NCBI GenBank assembly: GCA_033439765.1
Contig: JAULSN010000001.1
Location: forward strand, 3,286,001 to 3,350,000
Origin: Lasiosphaeria ovina
Lineage: Eukaryota > Ascomycota > Sordariomycetes > Sordariales > Lasiosphaeriaceae
Reading direction: 5' to 3'
Length of the DNA stretch: 64,000 nt
Position 1 is the first letter of the stretch, and the number at the start of each line of letters is the position of its first letter. Shown piece by piece: positions 22,785 through 36,170 of the stretch. A model generated the notes under the pieces. That model worked only from the letters and a program-made list of their open reading frames with translations, was not told the origin of the DNA and made no database searches. The position numbers and the translations under genes were made by a program.

Positions 22785-25700
22785 TGCCCTGTATACGGAC
22801 TTCCGTGAGGAATTACAGTGGTCTTCTTGGCTATAAGAAGACGCCTTTTACCTGTATTTTAGACCCGAACTACCCAGACAATTCAATGCGCAGTCAGCCT
22901 AGATCACGTGTAACATATGTTCTTCACACTCCATTTGTGACAATAGCGTAGAATGAATCTTCAATTCCGCTGGTGAATTGACTCGAAGGGCGAAGAAACT
23001 TGTCGACGGTCTTCATGATGCTCACAACGAGTCCCTCAGAACAAGTTATGAGGAGCTACGGAATAAAGCGGAGCCCCTGGGCCTCATAGGTGAGAATTTC
23101 CTTTAAGTTGTAGTTTATGAAACTTGGACGGTTCCTGTATAGCGTTGTAATCTTGCAAAACTCGGAACGAGGTATTGAAAACTGAGGCGGACATCTTGAG
23201 ATGTGGCCGGTTGATTAGCGGTTACCTACTGCTTTCTTGTCTTTTTGTCCAAGCCCAGTTAGAATGACTCAACGCATAATATATAACCTCGCTCCTTGTC
23301 AATGGTAGTGACCAGTAAATATATCCCAACCCCTTTGACGAACAATCAGCGCGAGAAGATCCGCATTGGATATCAAACTATTAAGTAGGCTTGTGTAGAC
23401 CAGGGTGGACTTCAGAGATAGAATAGTTAGCTTCGTAACAAGAGTGCTACGGTCATTTTACTAGCCACCTAGCCTACACTCAAGACTTTTAAGATTCACT
23501 CTCCCCGTAAGTACCTACCTACTCAAAGAAGCATTGGCATAATCGGGGTACCGCCGTTCCTTCCAGACTCGATATGTCTTGAGCTGCGGCTGCTCATCAC
23601 AACGCCCACAAGTGCCATTTGCACTAATTGATGGTAGCAAATTTCGATAATTTCCAAGACAAGACAACCCCTAGAGCATATTTGATTCACAAAGCTGTAG
23701 GTGTGATTTTGTGTAATTATTGCTTTCATCACCACACTAGATTCGACCAGAAGCCGAGAACGAAGGCGGCATAGGTGGCGTGGCACATTGATTGATTATC
23801 GCAAGGACAGCAATGATCTAAGTACCTCTATTATCAGACTCGTTCTCGGCATTACTTGTTTATTGTTTGTTGTGCTGGCAGATAGTAGGTTGCTGATCTC
23901 GGCATGCGTCTCAGACTCTCAGTTGATCCAAGTCTGTATCCCCCGCGCCCCCGTCCTCCACACACACAATACGGGGTAAAAGAATCATTTGCGTGCTATC
24001 ACAAATATTTAGGGTACCTGAATTCAATACAGAGTAAAAAACTCTATCTAGTAATGGAATGACTAGCGGCAGGTATCGAAAGGCTCCCATGATGCCAAAC
24101 TAGACGACACTGGGAAGGTGCGCATCCCGAGCTTGCAAAACTTGAACTTAACTTACAGTATGTATCCTTCCTTCCGCAACGGGAAGGGAATGGGGCGGCC
24201 GCCGTTCATCATCCTTTTTTTTTTCTCATTATAATAAAAATCAACCTAGAGTTCTTACCGTGACTTTTGAGGTCTGAGGGATCAAGGGCGTTCCTGCCTT
24301 TCTTCTAAAGGTACCTTGGTACTTCAGTATCGGTTCGAATTATTAAACTTCCAGGTTGAGCAGGCAGGACCGCCAATCCGTTAGTGACAGTTTGGCTGTC
24401 ACCCACCGGATTGTGCCTGCCGCGGACCTGGCGACGACACTTCACTCCAAACCAAAGCCCCCAAGATGCAATCACAGCCCACCCATAAAATTCCGACATA
24501 CGGAACTCGAGGAGGTTGCCATCTCCTCGGCCAGTCTCTTCGGTGCCTGAAACGTTGGGTGCATGAAACGTTCAGCCTTCCCGTTCATCGCACAGCGCCA
24601 GGTGCAGCGCAACAGCCCAAACGGCACCCAATGTGTAAGTGCGGAGTACCTCCGGAGTGGCCTATAACAAACCTGGCACCTTCTTTTCTGTCCACGATCT
24701 CGAGTCTTTGTTGCTAAAAATTGAGCGAACCAAAGGGGGAAAAAAAACGAAAAAAAGGAAAGAGGAGTACAAGCCGGAGATTCACCAATCGCATTCCCCG
24801 TTTTGACATGGAATGGGCTCTTGTGCCGGACTTCACTTCCAGAAAGCCTGATGCGGCCACAGCAGAGGCCGGGCTCGCTTGGCCGGTTTTCACGGCCGCA
24901 CACAATCGACATAGCCCATTTTTCCTCTCTAGAGCCTCCACCCCTAAACGATCCGAGGGCCCAAAATCCGGCCCGCCCACGACTTGAGTCATGTCAGCGC
25001 CGCCATTCTCACCCACAGTCCAGTCTCTCCCCTTTTCCTTGCTCGTCTTGGGTTCTTGTGCCTTTCGTATCAAGCGGGGGCCATTTGCCTGCGACCTCGT
25101 TTGACTCGCAAACGCTGCGTCACGACGGCTCTTGAAAGTACCATACACACACAGCTGACAGCATGGCATGGCAACGCAGCCGGGACACACGTATGGTCAG
25201 AGATATTGCCCCTCCCCCTTTTGTGCCGAGATGATGCTTGCGAATTGGGCTGTTGCTAACCCGCGATAGGCGACGTGCGAGGCGGATGCCACCAACCTTG
25301 TTTCAGGTTTGACCAGACTTCGGAAGAAGCCTTGTTTCTTGGAGGGACCAAGTGATCTGGATCCTTGACATGCAGCCCTACCCGAGGTCTCCATCCGAGA
25401 TTGACTTGGATCCAAGCGCAGATCGGCCCTAGGGTAGAGAAAGAGCAAGCAGCGCTCGCCATGTGTAGGGTGTGGAGCCTGCCACGCCCTCCTTCGCCTG
25501 CCGGAGCTGGGTGGTTGGTGCTGAAGCCGGTCTTCTCTGCATCTTGATGTCGTCACCTCTCGGATACGAGCCAGTCAAGAACCAGTCTGCCGAGCATATA
25601 TTCCTCGACCATACAAGCAAACACGCCACCAGATTGGTCCAACTCCCAAGGCAAAGGGGGTTTAAGCCCGAGGGCTTGCTGCTTTCTTGACATACAGGGG

Positions 25701-27991
25701 AGGCGGATGCGGTATGTAAATGACCAGTCTCCTGGCACGAATCTGCCTGTGATGTCTTGCTAGGCATGCAGATAAGTCCTGGAAGCCGCGGAATACCCCA
25801 TAAGCATGGCTTCGGTGGCCGGACCACGACAATGCTAACATGTCTCGACTTTGTCAGTGATGATATCACGCTTGCCAATCATACAGAACGGTAAGCGCCA
25901 GTGCCGGCGAGCTGGGAAACGCTGTGAAGCCCATACAGTCGAAAGAGCCCGGGACAACTCATTCGCTGAGACAGGAAAGCGACACTTGGCCGTGGGTGCG
26001 AGCAGGGCATGGCGCCGTCTAATTTAGCTCCCCCTTCTCCATCGCCCGGAGGAACCCACTGCAAGTCTCAAGTCTCCCATGATATTGCGCACCCCTATAG
26101 GCTTGCGGGTAACCGGGTTCCCGAAATTAAAGTCGGCTTCGTGTGTCTCTTTCTGCAACTCTCACTGGCCTGAACCGGTCGTTTACCATTTATCCCCCAA
26201 CTCGGGCAGGTGATATCGATATCGATACCGCGAGCAAACCTGGAACTCGACCTGCCCAGGTCGACATACAGCCCGATACTGGCAAAGAGCGACCTTTCAC
26301 AAAGTGGCGTCCTCATGTTTCCATACCTGACTTCCTCGACAAGCTCGGCCGAGTGTTTGATAGGGTTGGTTGTAAATGAGACTATGGTTGTCGACTTCAC
26401 CAAGTCAAGATAAGTGAAGGTCCCTGGCATAAAGAGGGTACAAGACTACAAGTCTGTGTATTGGTGCACCTTGCCCAGTGCGAGCTCTTCAGAAATCTTC
26501 ATTTAAGCGCGAGCAGTTGCCTGGGAATCGGGCATCCGCTTTTCCGCCGCGCCTATAGCCGGCCGACACGCATCAACACCGTGTTCGGCAGGATGGACAC
26601 ACCGGCTGGTTCCTGTTTTATGACAAGTCCCAGACCTCCTAGCCGGTATCGACTAGGCGCAACGACCTGCTTTCTTCGCCTGGGGTCAATCTTGAGGGGC
26701 CAGCTCAATGCTTTCAGCCTTGCCTAAACGTCGGCCCGTCATTTCGAGCCAGCTAGTTAACGCTCTATTTACGGCAGCCTAGGTCGCGGCATCACTTGGC
26801 CAATCGAGGGCCGTCATAATCGGAAAGAGTCGCGCGACTGAGGCGCCCATCTCGCCGCGCTCAACAAGACCAAAAGAGTAAGCCAGGCATATTACGGCCG
26901 GCCGTCCTAGGCGGACTCTAGAAAGGTAAGAATTGAGATAATGCAGACGCATCAACATTGAAACAAGGCGCGTGCGTCTCTGGTCTTTTCTTTCCTTCTT
27001 TGTTTCTTCCTGCGCTTAGGTTAGTGGGAAAGTCGGCTGCGAGCTGAGTCAATGGTCATGTGGTCGGGGAAACTGGGGGAGCCAAGCGGCTAAGAAACAA
27101 CAGACTCTGGACTCCTGGGGCGATCTCCATTAGCCTTGGATCCGGGGCCGTCACCTGACGAGTTGCTCAGATGAGAGGGATGGCAAGCGGGCGGGCAGCC
27201 GGATGTGCGACTGGGCAGGTACGAGGTACAATATCTGTAATACGGCATGCTTGGCCCCCTTGGCTCCTTGGGAGGTGCGAGTGGCTGGTCCCCCGTCCCC
27301 CCGTCGCCCGGGGCGCTGGGCGCTGGGGCCCCACACCACAGCGGGTGTTGATGGAACTGTTGTTGCGATAGCTTCCGATTTTCTCCTCGAAGGCCGCCCG
27401 ACAGCCAATAACAACGCCCGAGGACCGACATCAATGGACGCCGTTCCGGGCAAAGTCCCGAGCACGAGGCAGAGCCGCTTGATCTCCACAGTATCCCCGG
27501 CATCAACGTCTTTGGCGTCCGGTTCCCATCATTCCACCGTGGCCTGAGCATTTTGGCCAATTCCGCAACCACTCTGAGGGTGCTTCCCCGCGCGCGGTTC
27601 TGAGCGGTTACTCGGGGCATTGCGCCTGCCCTGTCCATCCATCCCATTGCTCGCTCGTTGGCCCGCTCTCCCCCTTCCCCCTTCCCCTTCCCCCGTTCAG
27701 ACGAGACCAATTGCCCCCCCCACGTGCGCCCGCTGACGCGCCCGGGCAATTGCTGGCTGCTGCGTCTTCCTCCCCAGTCAAGCCAAGCCCAATCATGGGC
27801 GGGCCGAGCCCCGCTGTCTCTCTGATGATTGATCACACGTCGCCGTGGAACGAGACTCGCGCGTCATGGCAAATTGGGAAAGCCCGGCGCTCATGTGAGC
27901 ACTCTAGCTGGGCGACACAAGAGGGAAGGGATGAGCGGCCCTTGGACTCCTAGTTGGTAAGCGGCCGTCCGTCTCTCCCGCCGGCTGAGCA

Positions 27992-27997
27992 TATAAA
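27992..27997 (+). promoter_or_regulatory. TATA box of the small gene at 28232
   Basis: TATAAA in the context GAGCATATAAAGCC lies about 235 bp before the ATG at 28232. The leader between them is CT-rich, typical of fungal promoters. Confidence 0.5.
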
Positions 27998-28231
27998 GCC
28001 GATCCCTCCGTCAGCTCTCTACCTAGACTTCCTGGCCTCCCACTTGCTTTCCATGCTTCCTTCTCGACAGGAAAACAAGGCAACAAGACATATCCATCAC
28101 TCTTTCTGCTCTGTTCCCTCCAATCTCCAGACTCAACCGATCAGTATAAACCCTCTTTTCCTGCCCGCTCAATCGACCCGGTAACAGGACTCGGTCTCGG
28201 AACATCCATCGTCTACAATTCTATACATACA

Positions 28232-28588
28232 ATGTCGGCCCCGACCTCAGAGCAGATTCGCCAGCTTGGCGAGCAAGCCCGGCCCTTCGCCCCGGAAACG
28301 TCGGAGCGCCGCCCCTCGATGTTCCTGTCGCTGGCCCCAAAGACGTCTGATTCATACCCGCGCGCCCAGAAGTCCAAGCAGCCGAAGCCCGAGGCCCTGA
28401 CCGCCGAGGCGCTTGCCGAGGTCCCCAAGCAAGACGATGCTGCCACGTTGGACATGAAGCGCCGTACTTCTAGCCTCAGCAGCGACGGCTCCAAGAGCCG
28501 CCTTCGCTTCCTCAAGCTTGGCCCTGTCCATTGGGGCGAGCACCAGGACGAGCACGGTGGCGACTTCCACGAGGTCGCTGTCGAGTAA
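28232..28588 (+). CDS. Small conserved fungal protein with C-terminal LGPVHWGEH motif, 118 aa
   Basis: An intronless 357-nt frame with strong GC-rich fungal codon use encodes 118 residues. The N-terminal half (MSAPTSEQIRQLGEQARPF and FLSLAPKTSDSYP) is polar. The C-terminal third has a Ser-rich basic stretch (RRTSSLSSDG) followed by RFLKLGPVHWGEHQDEHGGD and the ending EVAVE. I recall small Pezizomycotina proteins of this length with the same Ser-rich stretch, a FLxLGPVHWGEH block and an acidic end, all uncharacterised. No signal peptide or membrane segment is seen, so it is probably cytosolic. The Arg-Arg-x-Ser-Ser stretch would suit phosphorylation. A TATA box and a CT-rich leader suggest a highly or inducibly expressed gene. 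Function is unknown. Confidence 0.85.
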   Translation: MSAPTSEQIRQLGEQARPFAPETSERRPSMFLSLAPKTSDSYPRAQKSKQPKPEALTAEALAEVPKQDDAATLDMKRRTSSLSSDGSKSRLRFLKLGPVHWGEHQDEHGGDFHEVAVE

Positions 28589-30314
28589 TCATGCCCGGCC
28601 CTCTTCGCCTTCGGCAGATTCGGCATTCCATTTTCTTTCTGCCTTCTGCCTTTCATGTCTTATTACCTTGGGAAAAAGGCCAGCTTGGCCTCATGACTTT
28701 CCGCCTTTTTGATGGGCGATGACACATTATGATATTAGAGATTGGGACTGGGGTTTGGGAATCGGAGGCTACTTTTCTTTTGCCCAGATTGCCCGGTGAT
28801 TAATTCACCACTTCGTATTTCTACGGTTTTACTTCAGCAAGCCCCGCCTCCGCCCTCCGAGGAACACGGGCCTGGGCATTGCGCGTTCTCGAGGACAGGA
28901 AGCAACGGGCCACTCCTTGGCAGGGTTTCTTTTTGGGGGGGATGGGTTACACGGCGGGCGTCGGTGGTCAAGGGAGGGGTGGGTATGTGTGTCGGACCGC
29001 TTAGACTAGGGATTACTGCTAGGTTGCAAAATGAATGTCAAGCCGGAATCCAGGCCAAACACGAGAGCCCCGGTGCCCGACTCTGGCTGAATCCCATCCG
29101 AGGTGCAGTTGCATAGCTAGGAGGGTACCTAAGGTATGTACATGTACAGTACTCCATGCTAAGCTTGCTTCCATTTGCGGTATCAAGCTTTGGGGTGCGG
29201 GGGTGGATCCTGCCGGAGCTTCTTCCTGCTGCTGCTGTGCAGCGCTGTGTGGCAGTTTTCGTTTTGATATCAAATAAGCTGCCTGCCTTTTGCTGCTTTC
29301 CCCCTCTTCCGCAACCACCAACAAAAAGGACTGACCGCTCCCCTCCCTCCATCCTCCCCCCTCCCCGAAAAGGCATTCGGCCGTTCGGATTGGCTTGGCC
29401 GTTCTATTTGTCTCTGACTCGCTCGGGCCAAAAAGCTGCCTACTGCTTGCTGCCTTTGCTCCTCATGCGCGCTCCCTCATCTCATCCCATGCATGCATGG
29501 CCTTTGCAGATGGGGTGTGGGGGACAGCATACGTACTGTGCCAGACGAAAATTAAACGAGCCTGTCCTGTCCTGGCTGGCTTACTTACCCTGAGCTACGA
29601 ATTGGCGAGCTGGCGAGCTGTCGAGCTGTCTATCTGTCGATCTCTCAGCCTTCTCGTCTCTTTTCTGGGGGGCTTGGCCACCACCACCACTCTGTCTACC
29701 TCTTGTCTGTCTTGGGTATCTGGTTGGGGCTGGGCTGGGTTGAGGAGGGAAACCGCCCCCTCCCCCAAAGTGAGCGAGTGAGCAAGTGAGCAAGTGAGTG
29801 AGTGGTGAGGGGCTTACACATACGTACGTACGCGGGTTTACGAGCAGACAAGCCAAGAGACAAAGAGTCAGATAGAGACAAACGCCAAGAGGAAAAGGCA
29901 TGTACGCATCTATCCCGGAGCTGATCTTGCCGCGCTCCCATGGCATTTTCACAATTCGGCGTACGTGTCGTCTTTACATACTTTCAGGGGGGCGTGTGTT
30001 TATGGACATGGGCATACGGAGTTTGTATGTATGTGTGTATGGTGGTGGATGTGTGTGTGCCCCTCCGTCTGTCTCTATCCGTCTGCGCAAGACATTGCCA
30101 AGAGATCGGTAGGTACTTTTCGGCGGAGTTTGTTTGTTTCTTTTTTAATAATGTGCCCGAGCCGGGAACGAGATCTCGCTCTCTGTTTCTCTTGGCTTTT
30201 TCGTCTGGGCGCGGCGCGGCGCGGGCGAAAAGTGGTGAGGTGGTAATTAGATGCGTCTGGTGTGAGATACGGACGGATAGGAAGAGAAGGATTTCTGTTT
30301 GGCGGGGTTGTTGT

Positions 30315-30339
30315 TGGCTGGCTGGCTGGCTGGCTGGCT
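30315..30339. repeat. (TGGC)n microsatellite
   Basis: About six tandem copies of the tetranucleotide TGGC/GGCT are read directly in the sequence. Confidence 0.8.
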
Positions 30340-30641
30340 CTGCCAAGGCGGCAGGGTGGCAGATCTCGCTGCTGTGGAGGGCATCATCATCACAGCCAAG
30401 AAAAATAAAGACACATCTAAATCTGAGATCGCAGCCAGGGATTAGCCGCACGCCCGTCTGTGTCTATCCATGTCCTGTGCTCTGTACGGATATTTTATTG
30501 ACTTTTGTGCTGTCAATGAAGGATAACGACGAGGTGGCTCGGGTTGATGCGAGACTTGGCAATATCCAGCAGACAGAGCGATAGCAAACGCAAAAGACTG
30601 AAAGCTTCAGAGAAGGGAGAAAGACGAAGAAGCAGAGGGAA

Positions 30642-30643
<2 letters not shown>

Positions 30644-30698
<55 letters not shown>
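30644..30698. repeat. (AG)n microsatellite, about 55 bp
   Basis: A perfect AG dinucleotide repeat, embedded in a wider purine-rich tract that begins near 30,570. Confidence 0.95.
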
Positions 30699-30700
<2 letters not shown>

Positions 30701-31828
30701 AGCAAAGATGTGAGATTCTCAACGGCATTGAGACAGGACGAGGCTTGGCGGCTGCTTGGCACTGCTGTGTGTGGCATCACGGCGGCACACTCGGGAATGC
30801 AAAAAGTCCTAGTCCTTCTTGACCGCCGGAGCTGAGCTCGGCCTTTTGCGTCGGGGTTACGACGGACGAGAATGCGTAAGCCGAGGTTACCCTTGGCGTT
30901 GGGATCCGTACCTAGTATCTGTGTGCCCCTTCTTTTCTTGTCTGGGAAACTTTGCTCTTTTGCTCCTATGTCTCTGTCTCTCTTCCCTACCTTACTTGCC
31001 TACCTGCTTTGCTGCTAGTAAACATGTAATAAGCCGAGCTAAGCTGGTGGAACCACACCTGGTTGACTTTGACCAAACATCGGATTATCATGTTTACTCC
31101 TACCGTCTGAAGTTCAGACGATAAATAGGGAGAGTGTCAAATGTTTTGGTCAAATAATAAGGCGAGGCACTTGAGTCTCTGTGCTTCCTCGAAACCAGCC
31201 TTTGTTCGGAATCTGGTTGTCAAACTCTCAAACTCGGCCGTTGCTTGATGCTCTTTATAAAGCGCCCGGCTATTAAGTCCTCGTGTTAGTAACGATCTTG
31301 TTGCAAGTAGAAAGCCCGGCATGCATGGGTCTGAAGATCCTTGGAAATAAGCATCGGGTTTAAACCCAACCAGGCCCAGTTCTTCATAGATGGCCTGAAT
31401 TCTACCACCGAGGCTTGTCAAGTCTTTCTGCGTATATCATCACCAAAACCAAATCGGAACCTACAGCACTGTTATAGGCACAAAACATTAGACATCTTAA
31501 TTCAGACGAGACACCGCAGGCATTCTTTAACGCACATATCATTTTGGTTATCCTCCGTAAGTCTACATGCATTGCGCCGAGAAGATTTGGGTCATCAGAT
31601 GGGCATCATGGTGAATTCGCCAGGAAAAAGAAATCCGGTGTCGTGCAATCTTGGACACTCCCTCCCCTCCGGGTGGCTCGGCGAGAAATGCAGAGTGATG
31701 CCAGGCCCCAAACTTTTGGTTAAGAAGACGCCTGCCGCTGGACCGCTCGTGTCCAGACCATGTCTTCAAAAATCCCACCCAACGCACCCGTTCCTCGGTA
31801 GTCAAAGCCGAATCCCTCGCTGGGGAAT

Positions 31829-34151
<2,323 letters not shown>

Positions 34152-35261
34152 GATGTGTGGTATTAAGTGATGAGGTTGTGGTGGTGGAAGGTTGATAAGG
34201 AAAACTGGCGCAAGAGGTAAAGGCCGATTCGGCGTGGGGGGTGGCAGGCTTGATGGGAGTCTTAAATTCTGAAATTTTCGAGTGCGGTGAACTTTTTTTT
34301 CGTTTTCCTTTCACTGACTTGCCAACCGCCTCCACCTCCGCCTCTTTCCCCACCACTTTCCCTAACAGGAAAGGCGCGTTCCAATTATCTGTCAAGCCCC
34401 ACCATGGCGAAAGTGACTGTGCATCTGGTGGACCTGGACTGTGGCCATACTCAATCAGAATTTCTGAAAACTTTGCTCCCCTTGATATTAAACTTTAGAG
34501 GCCTTTCTGGAATATCTAGGGGTTCAATGGTCATAATGGCCGAGGGAGAAGCCTGGCGACGCTTTAAAATTGCCGTCTCGGGTCTAAGAACTGTCGAGTG
34601 TTCTGGCCGGTCCTGAGAGCTTCATCCTAATTGGCTTAGATACAGTCTCTTTTGCAATGCGCACAGTCAGCTTTGTCGAATCGGCTGTTAACACACACAG
34701 CTTATCTTCGTAGCACGTGAGATATCTCGTGACCGTCCAAAGGCAGGGGACCTTGTTGCCCTGGGTCTTGGATGGGGCGCTAACAGCAGATTTTAGGAGG
34801 CGGCGCGGCGCTGTCTGGCCGGAATTTGCTTGCGACTGACGTTTTCACTGAATCTTGCAGCTCGCGATCGCCTCGAAAAAAAAGAAAATCTCGACTTTCA
34901 CCCGCCACGGTACCTACCTCAATATTTTCGGAAAGACTATTGCCTGGAGCAAAGTCGCACTTTCCCTTCAGATTAAAGCGAGGTTCAATTTGCCGGCCCC
35001 TTCCTAATCGACTTCCCACCCCTCCCTCTTCCTCAAAGCTGTGTCCCGACACACCCAGGACCTGAGTCGCATTCGCGAAAGTGCTTCACTTTCTCCCCAC
35101 CTCTCCCCCACGAATCGAGCTGCCCAGCCACAAAGTTCGGTGATCTGTGGATCGATCATTCCAGACGCGCCCTTGTTGCCTCAGCCATACTTCACTTCCC
35201 TTGCCTTCTCAACACTGCCTCGCTGCCTTGATCGTGTCGCACGCAGACTTACGATTGCAAT
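34152..35261. promoter_or_regulatory. Shared divergent promoter region of SSB1 and eIF4E
   Basis: The start codons of two translation genes lie 1,110 bp apart and face away from each other. The right half (34,890-35,260) is CT-rich, as expected for the eIF4E leader. I saw no perfect heat-shock element; imperfect GAA/TTC arrangements occur near 34,266-34,280 and 34,457-34,470. No other gene is visible. Confidence 0.55.
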
Positions 35262-36170
35262 ATGTCGGAGCAAGTCGATCTCACCACCATTCCCATCTCC
35301 CCCGACGGCGGCAATGTCGACGGCGCTGCCTCTTCCTCCCCGGAGGATGCCGGCAAGACCATTACCGTCTTCCACGACAAGGACAACTTCAATGTCAAGC
35401 ACCCTCTCTCCAACAGATGGACCCTCTGGTTCACCAAGCCCGCGAGCGGAAAGGTTTGCCATTGCTACCCCACAACCGGCCATTTGGGCTTTTGCTAACT
35501 TCTGTGCTCCAGGGCGACAACTGGAATGATTTACTGAAGGAGGTCATCACATTCAACTCTGTGGAAGAGTTCTGGGGCATATATGCATGTCAATTCCCAC
35601 GCTCCCATCCGCCCCCCTCCCCCCCTCTTGCTGGTGACGACGAGCGTGCGGTCTAACAGGCGCTAATACCGTGCACTACAGAACAACATTGCCCCTGTCT
35701 CTGAGCTTGCCCTCAAGTCCGACTACCACCTCTTCAAGGAGGGAGTACGGCCCGAGTGGGAGGACCCGCAGAACAAGCACGGCGGCAAGTGGTCCTATCA
35801 GTTCAAGGAGAAGCGCAACATCAACATTGACGAGTTGTGGCTACACACGATGCTCGCGGCTATCGGCGAGACTCTGGAGGAGGAGGAGGACGGTGAGGTC
35901 ATGGGCGTTGTCGTCAACGTTCGCAAGGCGTTCTTCCGTATCGGCATCTGGACACGCACCATAGGCAAGAGCATTCCGGGTCGCGGGGACGGCGATATTT
36001 CGGGTGGCAAGGGCCGCAGCCCTGATAAGGGCAAGGATATCCTCCAGGCTATCGGCCGGCGGTTTAAGACGGTCCTCAAGCTGCCCCCCCAGGAGATGGT
36101 CGAGTTTTCTGGTCATACCGACAGTGCTCATAGCGGCAGCACTCGCGCGAGGGCCAAGTTTACAGTCTAG
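35262..36170 (+). CDS. Translation initiation factor eIF4E (cap-binding), 3 exons, 250 aa
   Basis: eIF4E binds the mRNA m7G cap and recruits eIF4G to start translation in the cytosol. The model is join(35262..35453, 35513..35584, 35682..36170), 753 nt. Seen: the start of the fold at HPLSNRWTLWFTKPASGK, EEFWGIYNNIAPVSEL with the eIF4G-contact and first cap-stacking region, the second cap Trp in GVRPEWEDPQNKHGGKW, then DELWLHTMLAAIGE. The tail after the core is short and basic. Intron 1 is a normal GT-AG intron. Intron 2 begins GCATGT and ends CTACAG, so it is a GC-AG intron: only this boundary joins TAT (Y) to AAC (N) in frame and restores the conserved WGIYNN. N-terminus is acidic and variable as usual. 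The yeast counterpart is CDC33. Confidence 0.95.

Larger units (their letters stand above)
19882..27991. other. Gene-poor region, right part
   Basis: Apart from the TATA box and the inverted-repeat cluster listed separately, I see no supported gene in these 8 kb. The part from about 22,400 to 24,250 is clearly AT-richer than the rest. It contains a 40-codon, helix-like open stretch at 22,975-23,092 (with LVDGLHDAHNESLRTSYEEL) that ends at a good GTGAG donor and could be a relic exon. Beyond 24,300 composition returns to average with only short, unsupported frames. The last kilobase should belong to the promoter of the small gene at 28,232. Confidence 0.45.
28589..31828. other. Intergenic region with microsatellites; SSB1 3' side
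   Basis: No supported gene lies in these 3.2 kb. Low-complexity DNA is dense: TG/TATG-rich around 30,000-30,065, TGGC repeats and a long GA run (listed separately). On the minus strand, 31,137-31,430 holds an open stretch of about 98 codons with protein-like composition (IQAIYEELGLVGFKPDAYF). It has no ATG near its start, and the upstream CGCAG could be a splice acceptor. It lies just beyond the SSB1 stop and is not recognised. Confidence 0.45.

Noticed and set aside
24325..24365. Possible tRNA B-box (GGTTCGAATT)
   Set aside because: No matching A-box, acceptor stem or anticodon arm could be formed around it; the same failed for other TTCGA sites.
27090..27836. 248-codon open frame on the minus strand
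   Set aside because: It begins with a non-ATG codon, is Arg/Gly/Pro-rich noise and lies in the upstream region of the gene at 28232.
29940..30584. 214-codon open frame on the plus strand
   Set aside because: Much of it is translated microsatellite (TG, TATG, TGGC), with no domain and no conserved pattern.
34262..34285. Possible heat-shock element in the SSB1-eIF4E promoter
   Set aside because: TTC and GAA units are present, but the spacing does not give three correctly phased repeats.
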